In this document: in pieces, positions 1-9,453 of the stretch
Position numbering within the stretch: position 1 is the first letter of the stretch
How the letters are laid out: each line of letters opens with the position of its first letter
From: Gammaproteobacteria bacterium
GTDB lineage: Bacteria; Pseudomonadota; Gammaproteobacteria; Xanthomonadales; Xanthomonadaceae
Assembly (NCBI GenBank): GCA_025352045.1
Contig: JANXUD010000058.1
Coordinates: 1 to 64,000 of the forward strand
Length of the DNA stretch: 64,000 nt
Direction of reading: 5' to 3'
Position numbers and translations under genes: made by a program
The notes under the pieces: generated by a model
Told to the model about the DNA's origin: nothing
The model's input: the letters and a program-made list of their open reading frames with translations, nothing else
Database searches by the model: none

Positions 1-402
1 GCTGGCGTAGTCGATCGCCGCGGCGATGGCCCGGGCGTGGTGCACGGCCTCCTCCACCGGCAACTGCTGCTCGCGGTCGAGCTTCTCGCGCAGCGACTCG
101 CCCTCGACGTAGGGCATCACGTAATACAGCATGCCGTCGGCGTTGCCCGAGTCGAACAACGGCAGGATGTGCGGGTGGTTGAGCTTGGCGGCGAGCTTGA
201 TTTCCTGCAGGAAGCGGTCCGGACCCAAGCTGGCGGCCAGTTCCGGATGCAGCACCTTGATGGCGACGGCGCGGTCGTGCTTGCAGTCCTGCGCGAGGAA
301 AACCGCCGACATGCCGCCGCGGCCCAGCTCGCGGTCGATCACGTAGGACTGCGCGAGGGCTTCGCGCAGGCGTTCGATCGGCAAACCCGGGACTTGCGGC
401 AT
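1..402 (-). CDS. Serine/threonine protein kinase, N-terminal part (runs off left edge)
   Basis: Reverse-strand reading from ATG at 402: MPQVPGLPIERLREALAQSYVIDRELGRGGMSAVFLAQDCKHDRAVAIKVLHPELA...; Gly-rich loop GRGGMSAVF and VAIKVL lysine motif. Open to window edge, not in supplied ORF list. Confidence 0.85.
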   Translation of the reverse strand, partial: MPQVPGLPIERLREALAQSYVIDRELGRGGMSAVFLAQDCKHDRAVAIKVLHPELAASLGPDRFLQEIKLAAKLNHPHILPLFDSGNADGMLYYVMPYVEGESLREKLDREQQLPVEEAVHHARAIAAAIDYAS

Positions 403-534
403 GCGCCACCCCCTGACCAGCTGAATGCCAATGCTATCAGCATCCCGACGAGCCGACGGCCGGCCATGGCGTACGTCCGTGGGCCGGTACGCTGATGCGC
501 GGAACTGACTAGTACGCTTGCGCTATGCGGTTTT

Positions 535-2298
535 TCACACCGTTGCCCGGTCCGGCTTGAGCAGGACAGCGAGGGTCGCCGTGCGCGGCAGGATCCGCGC
601 GAAATAGTCGGCGGCATCGCGCAGGTGCGGGTTGTCCGCCTTCGCGCCTGCCGCGGTCGCGGTGGCCGCGGCCCGGGCGTGCCAGTAAGCCAGGGCCACG
701 TAGCCGGAGTAGAACAGGAAGTCCACGGCGCACTCGCCCACCACGTCCGGATTGCCGGCCGCACGGCGGGCGATGTCCATGGTCAGCTCGCCCCAGCGCT
801 TGGTCGCTTCGGCCAAGGGCAGCACGTAGCCGTGCATGTCCACGTTCACCGCCTGTTCCTCGCAGAACTTCTGCACCAGGCCCAGGAACTGGCGCATGCC
901 CACCCCCTGCAACTGCAGGATCTTGCGGCCGAGCAGGTCCATCGCCTGGACCTGTGTGGTGCCCTCGTAGATGGTGGTGATGCGGGCATCGCGTGCCAGC
1001 TGCTCCATGCCGGTTTCGCGGATGTAGCCGGCGCCGCCGAATACCTGCAGCGCGTCGTAGGTCACTTCCACCGACCACTCGGTCAGGCAGGCCTTGACGA
1101 TCGGCGTCAGGAAGCCCAACAGGGACTCGGCATTGGCGCGCTCGGCGTCGTCCTTGCTGCGCTCGATGATGTCCACCTGCAAGGCCGCGTGCAGGACCAG
1201 CATGCGGCTGCCGGCAGTCAACGTGCGGCAGGTGGACAGCAACTGGCGCACCGGACCGTGCACGATGATCGGATCGGCAGGCTTGTCGGGAAATTTTGCA
1301 CCCGACAGCGAACGCCCCTGCAGGCGCTCGTTCGCGTAGCGTTCGGCATTCTGCGTCGCGCGGTCCATCAGGCCGAGGCCCTGCAGGCCGACGGCGAGCC
1401 GCGCGGTATTCATCATGGTGAACATCGCATTGAGGCCCTTGTTCGGTTGGCCGATCAGCCAGCCCTGGGCGCCCTCGAAATTCATCACGCAGGTGGACGA
1501 GCCGTGGATGCCCATCTTGTGTTCGATCGAGGCGCAGCGCAGGCCATTGCGCTCGCCCATCACGCCGTCCTTGCCGACCTTGAACTTGGGCACGATGAAC
1601 AGGGAGATGCCCTTGGTGCCGGCCGGGGCATCCGGAAGCCGCGCGAGCACGAGGTGCACGATGTTGGGCGTGAGGTCGTGCTCGCCGCCGGTGATGAAGA
1701 TCTTGGTCCCGGAGATGGCGTACGAGCCATCGCCCGACGCGGATGGTTCGGCGCGCGTGCGCAACAGGCCGAGGTCCGTGCCGGCCTGCGGTTCGGTCAG
1801 GCACATGGTGCCCATCCACTTGCCTTCGATGATCGGCGCCAGAAAGGCCGTCTTCTGCCAGTCCTCGCCATGGTGCTTGAGCGCCTCGATGGCGCCGTGC
1901 GAGAGCAGGGTGTAGTTCGCCCAGCCCAGGTTGGCGGCGTCGAGCATTTCCTTGACCGCCGCGCCCAGGCTTTCGGGCATGTCCTGCCCGCCGAGCGCTT
2001 CAGGCGCGGTCAGGCCGCTCCAGCCGCCGTCCACGAAGGTGTCATGGGCCGCGCGGAAGCCGGGCGGGGTGGTGACCTCGCCGGTGGATTTGTCCAGCGA
2101 GCAACCGATCTGGTCGCCGACGTCGCTGATCGGCACCAGCACGGTTTCGGTGAAGCGCGCTGCCTCGTCGAGCACCGCGTCCATCACGTCGCGGGTGGCG
2201 TTGGCGAAGCCGAGGCGCGCGTACACCGGTTCGGCCCCGATCACGTCGAACAGGGCAAAGCGGATCGCGTCCAGCGGTGGCTTGTAGCTCGTGGCCAT
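535..2298 (-). CDS. Acyl-CoA dehydrogenase family protein
   Basis: 587 aa; WMGTMCLTEPQAGTDLGLLRTRAEP and QVFGGAGYIRETGMEQLARDARITTIYEGTTQVQAMDLLGRK are acyl-CoA dehydrogenase signatures. Confidence 0.93.
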   Translation of the reverse strand: MATSYKPPLDAIRFALFDVIGAEPVYARLGFANATRDVMDAVLDEAARFTETVLVPISDVGDQIGCSLDKSTGEVTTPPGFRAAHDTFVDGGWSGLTAPEALGGQDMPESLGAAVKEMLDAANLGWANYTLLSHGAIEALKHHGEDWQKTAFLAPIIEGKWMGTMCLTEPQAGTDLGLLRTRAEPSASGDGSYAISGTKIFITGGEHDLTPNIVHLVLARLPDAPAGTKGISLFIVPKFKVGKDGVMGERNGLRCASIEHKMGIHGSSTCVMNFEGAQGWLIGQPNKGLNAMFTMMNTARLAVGLQGLGLMDRATQNAERYANERLQGRSLSGAKFPDKPADPIIVHGPVRQLLSTCRTLTAGSRMLVLHAALQVDIIERSKDDAERANAESLLGFLTPIVKACLTEWSVEVTYDALQVFGGAGYIRETGMEQLARDARITTIYEGTTQVQAMDLLGRKILQLQGVGMRQFLGLVQKFCEEQAVNVDMHGYVLPLAEATKRWGELTMDIARRAAGNPDVVGECAVDFLFYSGYVALAYWHARAAATATAAGAKADNPHLRDAADYFARILPRTATLAVLLKPDRATV

Positions 2299-2308
2299 CC
2301 GCGCGACC

Positions 2309-2770
2309 CTATCGCATCACGCCGGGCAGGCCCGGCGCGGGGTTGAGCGAGCTCTCGAACTCGAAGGGATAGCTGCCCTTGGGCTGGGTCGTCACGATGG
2401 TTCCCTTGAGCGAATAGCGCTGCGACTGGCCCGCGGCAAGCGCCGAGGCGACTGCCAGCTTGCCGCCGAGGGCGGGCTTGAGCGTCGCCGCGACAATGTC
2501 GGCCGACTCCGGGCCGATCGTGATGCCCGGTGCGACGTCGATCGCGCCGGCGTCCTGGCCGCCGATGGTCAGTTCGGCGTGCACGGTGGCGAAGGCCGTG
2601 GGCACGTTGCTGAAGTTCTGCAGCCGCACGTCCAGCTGCCATGAACCGTCGCCCCGCGCCTGCAGTTGCTGGATGCTCGCCCGGGGCGGATTGACTACCT
2701 TGCGTGGTGCATGCGAACAGGCTGAAAGGGCGCCAAGAACCGCGATGGTGAACACAGTTTTCAAGCGCAT
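2309..2770 (-). CDS. LEA type 2 / WHy-domain-like lipoprotein
   Basis: Internal start MRLKTVFTIAVLGALSACSH gives a lipobox (LSAC); LQNFSNVPTAFATVHAELTIGGQDAG resembles the WHy/LEA14 fold. Confidence 0.7.
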   Translation of the reverse strand: MRLKTVFTIAVLGALSACSHAPRKVVNPPRASIQQLQARGDGSWQLDVRLQNFSNVPTAFATVHAELTIGGQDAGAIDVAPGITIGPESADIVAATLKPALGGKLAVASALAAGQSQRYSLKGTIVTTQPKGSYPFEFESSLNPAPGLPGVMR

Positions 2771-2873
2771 GGCTGGCCCCGGCTGGCGAATGCGTTCGAG
2801 CATAGCAGCGGACTCCGAAACCGTGCCACGCCGCTCCGACAACCGACGGGAACCGCGTTAAGCTAATCAAGCC

Positions 2874-5366
2874 GTGACCCCCCAGAACGCCCCCCTTTCT
2901 GCCTCCGACATGGAGCGCACCCGCATCCAGGCTTTCAAGGAGCTTCGGACCCTGCTGTCCGAGGTCCTGGCATCGGCGGTGGCCGACGAGGAAGTGCCGG
3001 AAGCGTTCAAGAGCGTGGGCAACTGGGAAAAACTGATCGCGCAGACCGAACAGCGGCTGGCCGAGGGCTGGCGCGACCGCTTCGAGGCCGATCCGCGCAA
3101 CAAGAAAAAACCCCAGGGTGGCAAGACGCTCGACCTGCTGCCCGAGGATGAGCAACTCCAGCAGGTGCTGAGCGAGCGCTTCGTCAACGAAGTCTCGCAC
3201 AACGTGCGCGACCCGCTGGACCAGCTCGATCGCCAACTCGCGGCGATCTCCGGCGACGGTTACGACGATCGCAGCGCCAATCCGCTGGCGCCCACCGCCT
3301 GGGCCGAAGGCCTGCGCGGCGGCATGCGCCTGATCAACTGCACGCCGGCCGAACGCGACTGGCTGATGGAGCGGCTGGTGGCCCTGCTGACCTCGCGCAT
3401 GGGCGTGTTCTATTCCGGCCTGACCGCGCGCCTGCAGGCGTCCGGCGTGGTGGCACCGATGCGCTACGGCGGCGGCCGCAGCTACTCGAGCGGTGGTGGC
3501 AGTGGCGGGGGCGCTGGCGCGTCCGGAACGCAGGGCGGCGGGCCTGGCGCCCAGTCCTACCAGGGCGACCTGGTCGAGTCGGTGGTGCAACCACTCCCCG
3601 GCAGCGACGGCATGGCGCCGCCCCTGGACGAAGGCAGCGCAGCGCTCGATCGACTGTTCGGCTTGCTCAGCGCGCGCCGCGGTCCCGATCCCTACGCCGC
3701 CGGCTGGCAGGGCAATGCTTATCCGGGTGCGCCCGCGGGCATGCCGGGGGGCGGAATTCCGTCGGGCTTCATGCCCGCAGGCTATATCCCGGTCCCCGAT
3801 GGCGGGTATGGCCCCCCACCCGGGTACATGCCGGTTCCCCCCGGCGGGGCGCCTGCCTATCCGCCGGGCTTCGTTCCGATGCCGGGCATGGGCATGCCAG
3901 GCGGCTTCATGCCGGGCGGGGCGATGCCGTCTGGCGCCTATCCCATGGGCATGCCCATGCAAGGCGGTGTCCCGCAGGACGGCGCGCACGGGGACGGCAT
4001 GGTTGCGGGCAGCGGGACGCCGATGGCGCAGGTCACCCCCTGGAGCCAGGCGGATATTTTCTCGATCCTGTCGCTGATGCAGGCCAACCAGAGCGCCGGC
4101 GGCGGTGCCGCCGTGGCACTGGCACGCTTGCAGGAAGCAATGAGCACGACCGCTTCGCAACTGGGCCTGTCACCCGCTGTCCAGCAGGCCATGCCCGGCC
4201 CCGCGCAGGATCTGCTCGAACTGGTCAGCATGTTGTTCGAGGCCCTGCTCGATGGGCGGCGGCTCGACAAGAAGGCGCGCAGCCAGCTGTCCAGCCTGGT
4301 CGTGCCCTATGTGCGCGTCGCGATGCTCGACCGCCGCATGTTCATGCAGAGCACCCATCCGGCGCGGCGCGTGTTGAACCAGCTGGTCGAAGCGTTCGAA
4401 ACAGCGGGTCCGGACGTGCCGCACTACACGTCGCTGCGCGAACTCGGCTTCCGCACCATCGAGCGGATCCTCCAGGAGTTCACCGACGACCTGAAACTGT
4501 TCGATGACCTGGAGCGCGACCTCGCCGGCGAGATCGAGGTCTGCCACAAGCGTGCCGAGTTGGCGGAGCGTCGCTCGGCCAAGGCCGAGGACGGCCGCGA
4601 GCGCCGCCAGATTGCCCGCGAGTCGGTGGCCGACTGGCTCAAGCTGACCATCGGCCAGCGGCGCCTGCCGCCAGCCCTGGTCGATTTCCTTTGCGGTCGC
4701 TGGCAGCACCACCAGAACATGCTGCTGCTGCGCGAGGGTGAGGCCGGCGACGGCGTGCAGGCCAATCGGAGCCTGCTGCGCGACCTGCTCAGGTGCCACG
4801 ACAAGAACGACATGGGCGATACCGCAAACCTGCGCCCGCGCCTGGAGCAGGTCATGGTCAGTTCCGGGCAGCCGCCGGCCGCGGTCGACGACCTGCTGGC
4901 GGAGCTGGCCCTGGCCTTTGCCATGCAGGGGGACGAGGAGCGCAACGCCGCCCTGCGTGTCGAGTCGGAATCCGCCCAGGCCGCGGCCTTGGGCGCGCTG
5001 GCCGCCGCGCCGCCCTCCGAGATCGTGGCCACGGACGAGGCGCCGCTCCTCCCCAACACCACGCCGCATTCACTGCCGCTGGACATGGTCGAGCGCTACG
5101 CCGCCGCGCCCATCGGCACCTGGCTGGACTTCGTCGGCGACGACGGCCGCATCAGCTCCGCCCGCATCAGCTGGACCAGCCCGATCAGCGGAAAGCGTAT
5201 CCTCAGCAACCGGCGGGGCCAACGCATCCTGGTGGCCTCGCCTCAGGAGCTGGCGGCCATGGAAACCGAGGGGCGCCTGCGCCCCCGCCAGGCCGAGGCG
5301 GCTTTCGACATCGCACTGCACGCCATCGCCGACAAGCTGGAAGCTGCCGCCGGTCCGACCGGCTAG
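2874..5366 (+). CDS. DUF1631 domain-containing protein
   Basis: 830 aa from GTG; RTLLSEVLASAVADEEVPEAFKSVGNWEKLIAQTEQRL resembles DUF1631; Gly/Pro/Met-rich central insert. Confidence 0.8.
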   Translation: MTPQNAPLSASDMERTRIQAFKELRTLLSEVLASAVADEEVPEAFKSVGNWEKLIAQTEQRLAEGWRDRFEADPRNKKKPQGGKTLDLLPEDEQLQQVLSERFVNEVSHNVRDPLDQLDRQLAAISGDGYDDRSANPLAPTAWAEGLRGGMRLINCTPAERDWLMERLVALLTSRMGVFYSGLTARLQASGVVAPMRYGGGRSYSSGGGSGGGAGASGTQGGGPGAQSYQGDLVESVVQPLPGSDGMAPPLDEGSAALDRLFGLLSARRGPDPYAAGWQGNAYPGAPAGMPGGGIPSGFMPAGYIPVPDGGYGPPPGYMPVPPGGAPAYPPGFVPMPGMGMPGGFMPGGAMPSGAYPMGMPMQGGVPQDGAHGDGMVAGSGTPMAQVTPWSQADIFSILSLMQANQSAGGGAAVALARLQEAMSTTASQLGLSPAVQQAMPGPAQDLLELVSMLFEALLDGRRLDKKARSQLSSLVVPYVRVAMLDRRMFMQSTHPARRVLNQLVEAFETAGPDVPHYTSLRELGFRTIERILQEFTDDLKLFDDLERDLAGEIEVCHKRAELAERRSAKAEDGRERRQIARESVADWLKLTIGQRRLPPALVDFLCGRWQHHQNMLLLREGEAGDGVQANRSLLRDLLRCHDKNDMGDTANLRPRLEQVMVSSGQPPAAVDDLLAELALAFAMQGDEERNAALRVESESAQAAALGALAAAPPSEIVATDEAPLLPNTTPHSLPLDMVERYAAAPIGTWLDFVGDDGRISSARISWTSPISGKRILSNRRGQRILVASPQELAAMETEGRLRPRQAEAAFDIALHAIADKLEAAAGPTG

Positions 5367-5375
5367 GACAGGGAC

Positions 5376-5654
5376 ATGAGATACGAGGTCTACACCCGCG
5401 AGGACGGCGACTACATCCTGATTCCGGAAGGCAGCGGCGCGCTTGCGGATGCCCAATCCCTGCACGGCGCCCTCGATTTCTGCGAAGCCATCGAGCCGGC
5501 CGACTATCCGTTCCCGGCGATCTGGGACACCGTGCGCGCCGAACTCGAGCGGCACTCGCACGCCGTGCTGCCGCGAGGCATCGGTCGCAAACTGATGGGG
5601 CTGGACTGCGAAGACGACCACGCCGACGAAGGTCGGCGCGCGGCGTCGGCCTGA
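5376..5654 (+). CDS. Conserved hypothetical protein (92 aa)
   Basis: Complete ORF 10 bp after the DUF1631 gene, same strand. Confidence 0.65.
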   Translation: MRYEVYTREDGDYILIPEGSGALADAQSLHGALDFCEAIEPADYPFPAIWDTVRAELERHSHAVLPRGIGRKLMGLDCEDDHADEGRRAASA

Positions 5655-5680
5655 CGTTTCTCGCCGCGCCGCACTGGCCC

Positions 5681-6451
5681 TCAGCCGGGCATCGTTCCCA
5701 CCAGCAAGGATTGCAGTCGCACCGCGTCTTTGGTGGCGTGCCCGTGCGCGGTGTTGTCGAACAGCACCCAGTATTCCCCGCGCCGCATCCGGCCTTCCCT
5801 GGGCTGTCGCAGTTGCGCCGCCAGCGCCGCGAGCGCGCCGTCCCCGTAGTCGCTGTAGTACATCCGTGGCGCCCCATGCAGGCGCCAATAGCGCCATCGC
5901 CCCGATCCCGCGGGCCGCTCCGCGCCGGCGACCGGCGGAGGATCCGCGCCGACGCGCGTGATGTCATGCCGCTCCCACAAGGCATCCGCCGCCGGCTGGA
6001 ACCAGCTGGCGTGGCGTGGCTCGCAGGCGATTCCCTGCGTCGGAAACCGGCGGCGCAGCATGGCGAAGAACCGCGCGGCCGACCCGGGCTCGAGCGCCAG
6101 GCTGGGGGGAAGCTGCACCAGGACGCCGCCGAGCTTCTTCCCGAGTCCGACGACCTGCGAGCAAAACGCATCCAGCGGCTTGGCCACGCCAAGCAAGCGC
6201 AACTCATGCGTGACCAGCTTGGGCAGCTTCACCGAAAAGCGAAAGTCGGCGGGCACCGATTCCTCCCAGCGCTCGTAGGTCTTGCGCTGGTGCGGCCGAT
6301 GGAACGAGGAATTGATCTCGACGCAGTCGAAGCGGCTCGCATACCTTGCCAGCATGCTGTCGCCGACCCCGAACAACGCCTTGTGCCCGGACGGGATCGA
6401 CCAGCCGGCGCATCCCACGCGTACGCGCTGCTGCGGAGGTGGCTGTGACAT
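5681..6451 (-). CDS. DUF72 domain-containing protein
   Basis: VRVGCAGWSIPSGHK...ASRFDCVEINSSFHRPHQRKTYERW...FRFSVKLPKLVTHE is the DUF72 N-terminal pattern. Confidence 0.92.
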   Translation of the reverse strand: MSQPPPQQRVRVGCAGWSIPSGHKALFGVGDSMLARYASRFDCVEINSSFHRPHQRKTYERWEESVPADFRFSVKLPKLVTHELRLLGVAKPLDAFCSQVVGLGKKLGGVLVQLPPSLALEPGSAARFFAMLRRRFPTQGIACEPRHASWFQPAADALWERHDITRVGADPPPVAGAERPAGSGRWRYWRLHGAPRMYYSDYGDGALAALAAQLRQPREGRMRRGEYWVLFDNTAHGHATKDAVRLQSLLVGTMPG

Positions 6452-6542
6452 GCGGGATTTCCGGGCCGGGCTGGTCCGGAAAATGCTAGCGCTTCCAAGC
6501 TGAACGTTTCCGGCGGGCGACGCGCGCCGCCGGGTCAGGCGA

Positions 6543-7157
6543 TCAGCCCCTGCGCCCGCTGCGCTCGTACTTGGTGCGGAACACCAGGTCCCACAGCGGG
6601 GTGGTCACGCCGAAGTTGTGACCTTCATGGTGGTGGTGCACATGGTGGTGCGCCGACCAGCGCCGCACCCAGGGGTTGCGGAAACGCGTCCGGTGGATGG
6701 CGCCATGGCATTCGCCGTAGGCCAGGTAGCCGCTGCCGATCGCGCCGGTGAGCAGCAGCGCGTAGGCGAACGGCATCATCTCGTTGAACAGCCCTGCCAA
6801 CAGGAACAGGCTGATCGGCGGGATGAAGAAGGGCAGGGTGTCCGTGCCGGTGGGAAAGTCGTGGTGGCGCGCATGCCCGCGTTGCATCGCCTGGTCAGGC
6901 CCGTGGAACAGCCAGCGGTGGAAGGCGTATTCGATCAGGCTGAAGAGCAGCAGGCCCGCGCCGAACATCATCAGGGCGGGCACGAGCCGCAGCTCGCGCA
7001 GCGCCAGTGCACCCACGATCGGGAGCACCGCCATGGCGAGGTCGCAGGCAAAGGCAGCCCGGCGGTTGAACTCGGTGGCAGCCAGCCGCTCGAGCCAGGC
7101 GAGTGCGCCATCGGCCCAATGCATCTCGATTTCCAGGTGCTTTCGCCAGTTGGACAT
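6543..7157 (-). CDS. Sterol desaturase / fatty acid hydroxylase family protein
   Basis: Histidine boxes EYAFHRWLFH, RGHARHHDF, WSAHHHVHHHHEGHNFG. Confidence 0.88.
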   Translation of the reverse strand: MSNWRKHLEIEMHWADGALAWLERLAATEFNRRAAFACDLAMAVLPIVGALALRELRLVPALMMFGAGLLLFSLIEYAFHRWLFHGPDQAMQRGHARHHDFPTGTDTLPFFIPPISLFLLAGLFNEMMPFAYALLLTGAIGSGYLAYGECHGAIHRTRFRNPWVRRWSAHHHVHHHHEGHNFGVTTPLWDLVFRTKYERSGRRG

Positions 7158-7400
7158 GTAGGGTTTCGATGCGTTGCAGATGAAAAGACACTAACAGAAG
7201 GCTTTCGTTCCCACCGTCAGGAATCCGTCGGGCCCGGGCGCTGGCCCTTCGGCAGGCCGGAGCAGGTGACTGTTTCCGTGCGCTTTCCCGCGTTTTTCCT
7301 GCCATTTTGTCCGAATAGTGAGCAATTGTGCTGGCATCGAGGCCCGCGCCGTGGCTAGAATGGGGTTGCGCCCCCCCCCAGCCGCCCCCGAGGCTAGATC

Positions 7401-7628
7401 GTGCTCAAGACCCTGTTCGCCCCCCGCAAGCCCGTGGATCAAGTCCGGCTCAACGACCATGCGGTGCCGGTCGGAGGCTTCGTGGACATCTACCTTCGCG
7501 CCCGGAACTACTCGATCAATCCCGACAACCGCAAGATGGTGTCGGAGAAGATCGCCAAGTACCGCGGCGAGCCCTGCGTGGATCGCGATTCGCTGGAGGC
7601 TTTCCTGGACAAGGGCTGGAATACCTAG
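7401..7628 (+). CDS. Small hypothetical protein (75 aa)
   Basis: MLKTLFAPRKPVDQVRLNDHAVPVGGFVDIYLRARNYSINPDNRKMVSEKIAKYRGEPCVDRDSLEAFLDKGWNT; followed by a hairpin terminator. Confidence 0.6.
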   Translation: MLKTLFAPRKPVDQVRLNDHAVPVGGFVDIYLRARNYSINPDNRKMVSEKIAKYRGEPCVDRDSLEAFLDKGWNT

Positions 7629-7655
7629 GGTCCCGTCGCGGGTCCAATGCCTGAA

Positions 7656-7681
7656 AACAGCCCGCATTTCTGCGGGCTTTG
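7656..7681. terminator. Hairpin terminator, plausibly bidirectional
   Basis: agcccgca tttc tgcgggct, 8-bp stem, T-run on + side and A-run on the other; lies between convergent genes. Confidence 0.75.
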
Positions 7682-7702
7682 GATCGACGACGGCAGGCTG
7701 GT

Positions 7703-8164
7703 CTAGATATGCCGCTTGGCGTACTTGGCGCGCTTCTTTTGCGCCAATTTGTGCTTGTGGGGTGCGCCTCCACCATCCGGCGGATCGGGCGGCTGCGGCG
7801 CTCCGCCGCCATCCGGCGGGTCCGGCTTGGGCGGAAGCGGGTCAAGCGGCTTGGGCGGCTTGGGTTCCGGCTTGGGAGGCAGCGGCTTGTCCCAGGGTTC
7901 GTCTTTCCGTCCCCCTCGCTTGGCTGCTGCTTTCTTCGGCGCCTTTTTCGGCGCCGGCCTCTTTGCCGTGGCCTTCTTTGCCACGGATTTCTTTGCCACG
8001 GCTTTTTTGGCCACGGTCTTCTTCGCTGCGGCTTTTTTTGCGACCGCTTTCTTCGCCACGACTTTCTTCGCCACGACCTTCTTCGCCGCGACTTTCTTCG
8101 CCGCGACTTTCTTCGGCGTCGCGGATTTCCTCGCTGCTGCCTTCTTTACCATGGGTTTCTTCAT
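7703..8164 (-). CDS. Histone H1-like Lys/Ala-repeat DNA-binding protein with Pro/Asp/Gly C-terminal region
   Basis: 153 aa from MKKPMVKKAAARKSATPKKVAAKKVAAKKVVAKKVVAKKAVAKKAAAKKTVAKKAVAKKSVAKKATAKRPAPKK; then PPDGGGAPQPPDPPDGGGAPHKHK. Confidence 0.8.
   Translation of the reverse strand: MKKPMVKKAAARKSATPKKVAAKKVAAKKVVAKKVVAKKAVAKKAAAKKTVAKKAVAKKSVAKKATAKRPAPKKAPKKAAAKRGGRKDEPWDKPLPPKPEPKPPKPLDPLPPKPDPPDGGGAPQPPDPPDGGGAPHKHKLAQKKRAKYAKRHI
7966..8115. repeat. Imperfect 15-bp tandem repeats encoding (A/V)AKKx pentapeptides
   Basis: Reiterated 'gccacgactttcttc'-type units visible in sequence. Confidence 0.8.
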
Positions 8165-8404
8165 CGATGAAACCTCCAACGAATGGACTGATGTTCCTTG
8201 CGCGCTGCGCGAGCCAACGCCAGCCCTCCATGGCGTCGTGGAAAAACGCTCCGTGTCCCCTGACTCAACGCACGTTGCGCGAATAAAAGGACATGTTCGC
8301 CAGGTCGAACCGTGCCTGCTTGGGAGTGGTTGGCTGGCCCGGCGGGGCCGGCGCATACTGCCGGCCAAGGCGCGCCCTGCGCCCGCACCGGAGAGGAAGC
8401 CGCA

Positions 8405-8908
8405 ATGACGATCCGACCTGCTTCGCACGCCCTCTCGCCCTGGACTGTCTGCCTTGGGCTGGCCTTGTTCGCCACCGTTGCCACGACAAGCGCGCAGACG
8501 GTCCTGCGTTCCGTGCGGCCCGTTTTCGTGCAGCACGCCTCCGAGGGGCCCCCACCGCCGCCGCCGGCCAGCAACACGGCCGACGCCAGCGGCTGCGCAC
8601 CGAGCGGCAAGTCATCGGGCGTCTGCTTCGGCAGCGAGACGTTTACCACTTATGTGGGCGCCGCCGCGCACTGCGCCAGTGGCGGCGGGCGCCTGCCGAC
8701 GCTGGGTGAACTGATCGGCTATCGCGCGGGATCGGGCAGCAACGAGACCGGCATCGAATGCTCCAGCGATTTCGATACCGGCTCCGGCACGCTGTGGTGC
8801 GTGGGCGACCATGGCAGCATCAGCGGCCTGGCGCTGGAAAACCAGGTTGCAACGCTGTCGACGAAGTCGGCGGAGTTTCGTTGCGTGACCTACCTGAAAC
8901 AACCGTAG
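8405..8908 (+). CDS. Small exported hypothetical protein
   Basis: MTIRPASHALSPWTVCLGLALFATVATTSAQ signal peptide, poly-Pro stretch, Cys-containing C-terminal domain CFGSETFTTYVGAAAHCASGGGRLPTLGELIGYR...LWCVGD...FRCVTYL. Confidence 0.65.
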   Translation: MTIRPASHALSPWTVCLGLALFATVATTSAQTVLRSVRPVFVQHASEGPPPPPPASNTADASGCAPSGKSSGVCFGSETFTTYVGAAAHCASGGGRLPTLGELIGYRAGSGSNETGIECSSDFDTGSGTLWCVGDHGSISGLALENQVATLSTKSAEFRCVTYLKQP

Positions 8909-8925
8909 CCAGCCCACTGAAGCCG

Positions 8926-9453
8926 TCACGTGCGCGCGCTGGGCGGCGGCCTTTCTTTCGGAAAATAGCCGACTGTCTTGTCCTTCATCACGAAACTGAT
9001 CTTGCCGTTGCTTTCCAGGGTTGCGTATTCGATGTCCTCGGGCTTGCCGTTTTCCGCCTGGCGCAGGGACTCATCGAAATCCTCGCGACTGAGGTTTTCG
9101 CGCCGGAGCACGTCGTCGAACACCTTGCCCTGGCGCGCCAGCAGCACGGGCACGCCTTCGACCAACTCGTGCAGCTTGCGGTTCCGCGACGACAGGTAAG
9201 CCATTGCGTAGTTCAGGACGACCAGCACCGTGCATAGCACAAGCGCCGCCGGCAGCGAATTGTCGCCGCCGGTCATGCCGTTTTGCACTGCATTGCCGAT
9301 CAGGATCAGCAGCACCATGTCGAACGGCGTGAACTGCCCGACCGCGCGCTTGCCGGACACCCGCAGCATCAGCATGACCACGAAATAGACGATGACCGCG
9401 CGCAGGATCAGCTCCCACCACGGCACTCCCATGTGCCAAAAGCTCTCGGACAT
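8926..9453 (-). CDS. DUF421 (YetF-like) membrane protein
   Basis: WWELILRAVIVYFVVMLMLRVSGKRAVGQFTPFDMVLLILIGNAVQNGM...GVPVLLARQGKVFDDVLRRENLSREDFDESLRQ. Confidence 0.88.
   Translation of the reverse strand: MSESFWHMGVPWWELILRAVIVYFVVMLMLRVSGKRAVGQFTPFDMVLLILIGNAVQNGMTGGDNSLPAALVLCTVLVVLNYAMAYLSSRNRKLHELVEGVPVLLARQGKVFDDVLRRENLSREDFDESLRQAENGKPEDIEYATLESNGKISFVMKDKTVGYFPKERPPPSART

Noticed and set aside
625-2346. 573-aa plus-strand ORF antisense to acyl-CoA dehydrogenase
   Set aside because: Composition typical of antisense of GC-rich coding sequence; no recognisable domain.
7966-8115. Possible CRISPR or satellite array
   Set aside because: Units are contiguous 15-mers in frame with Lys/Ala codons, with no spacers; coding repeats.
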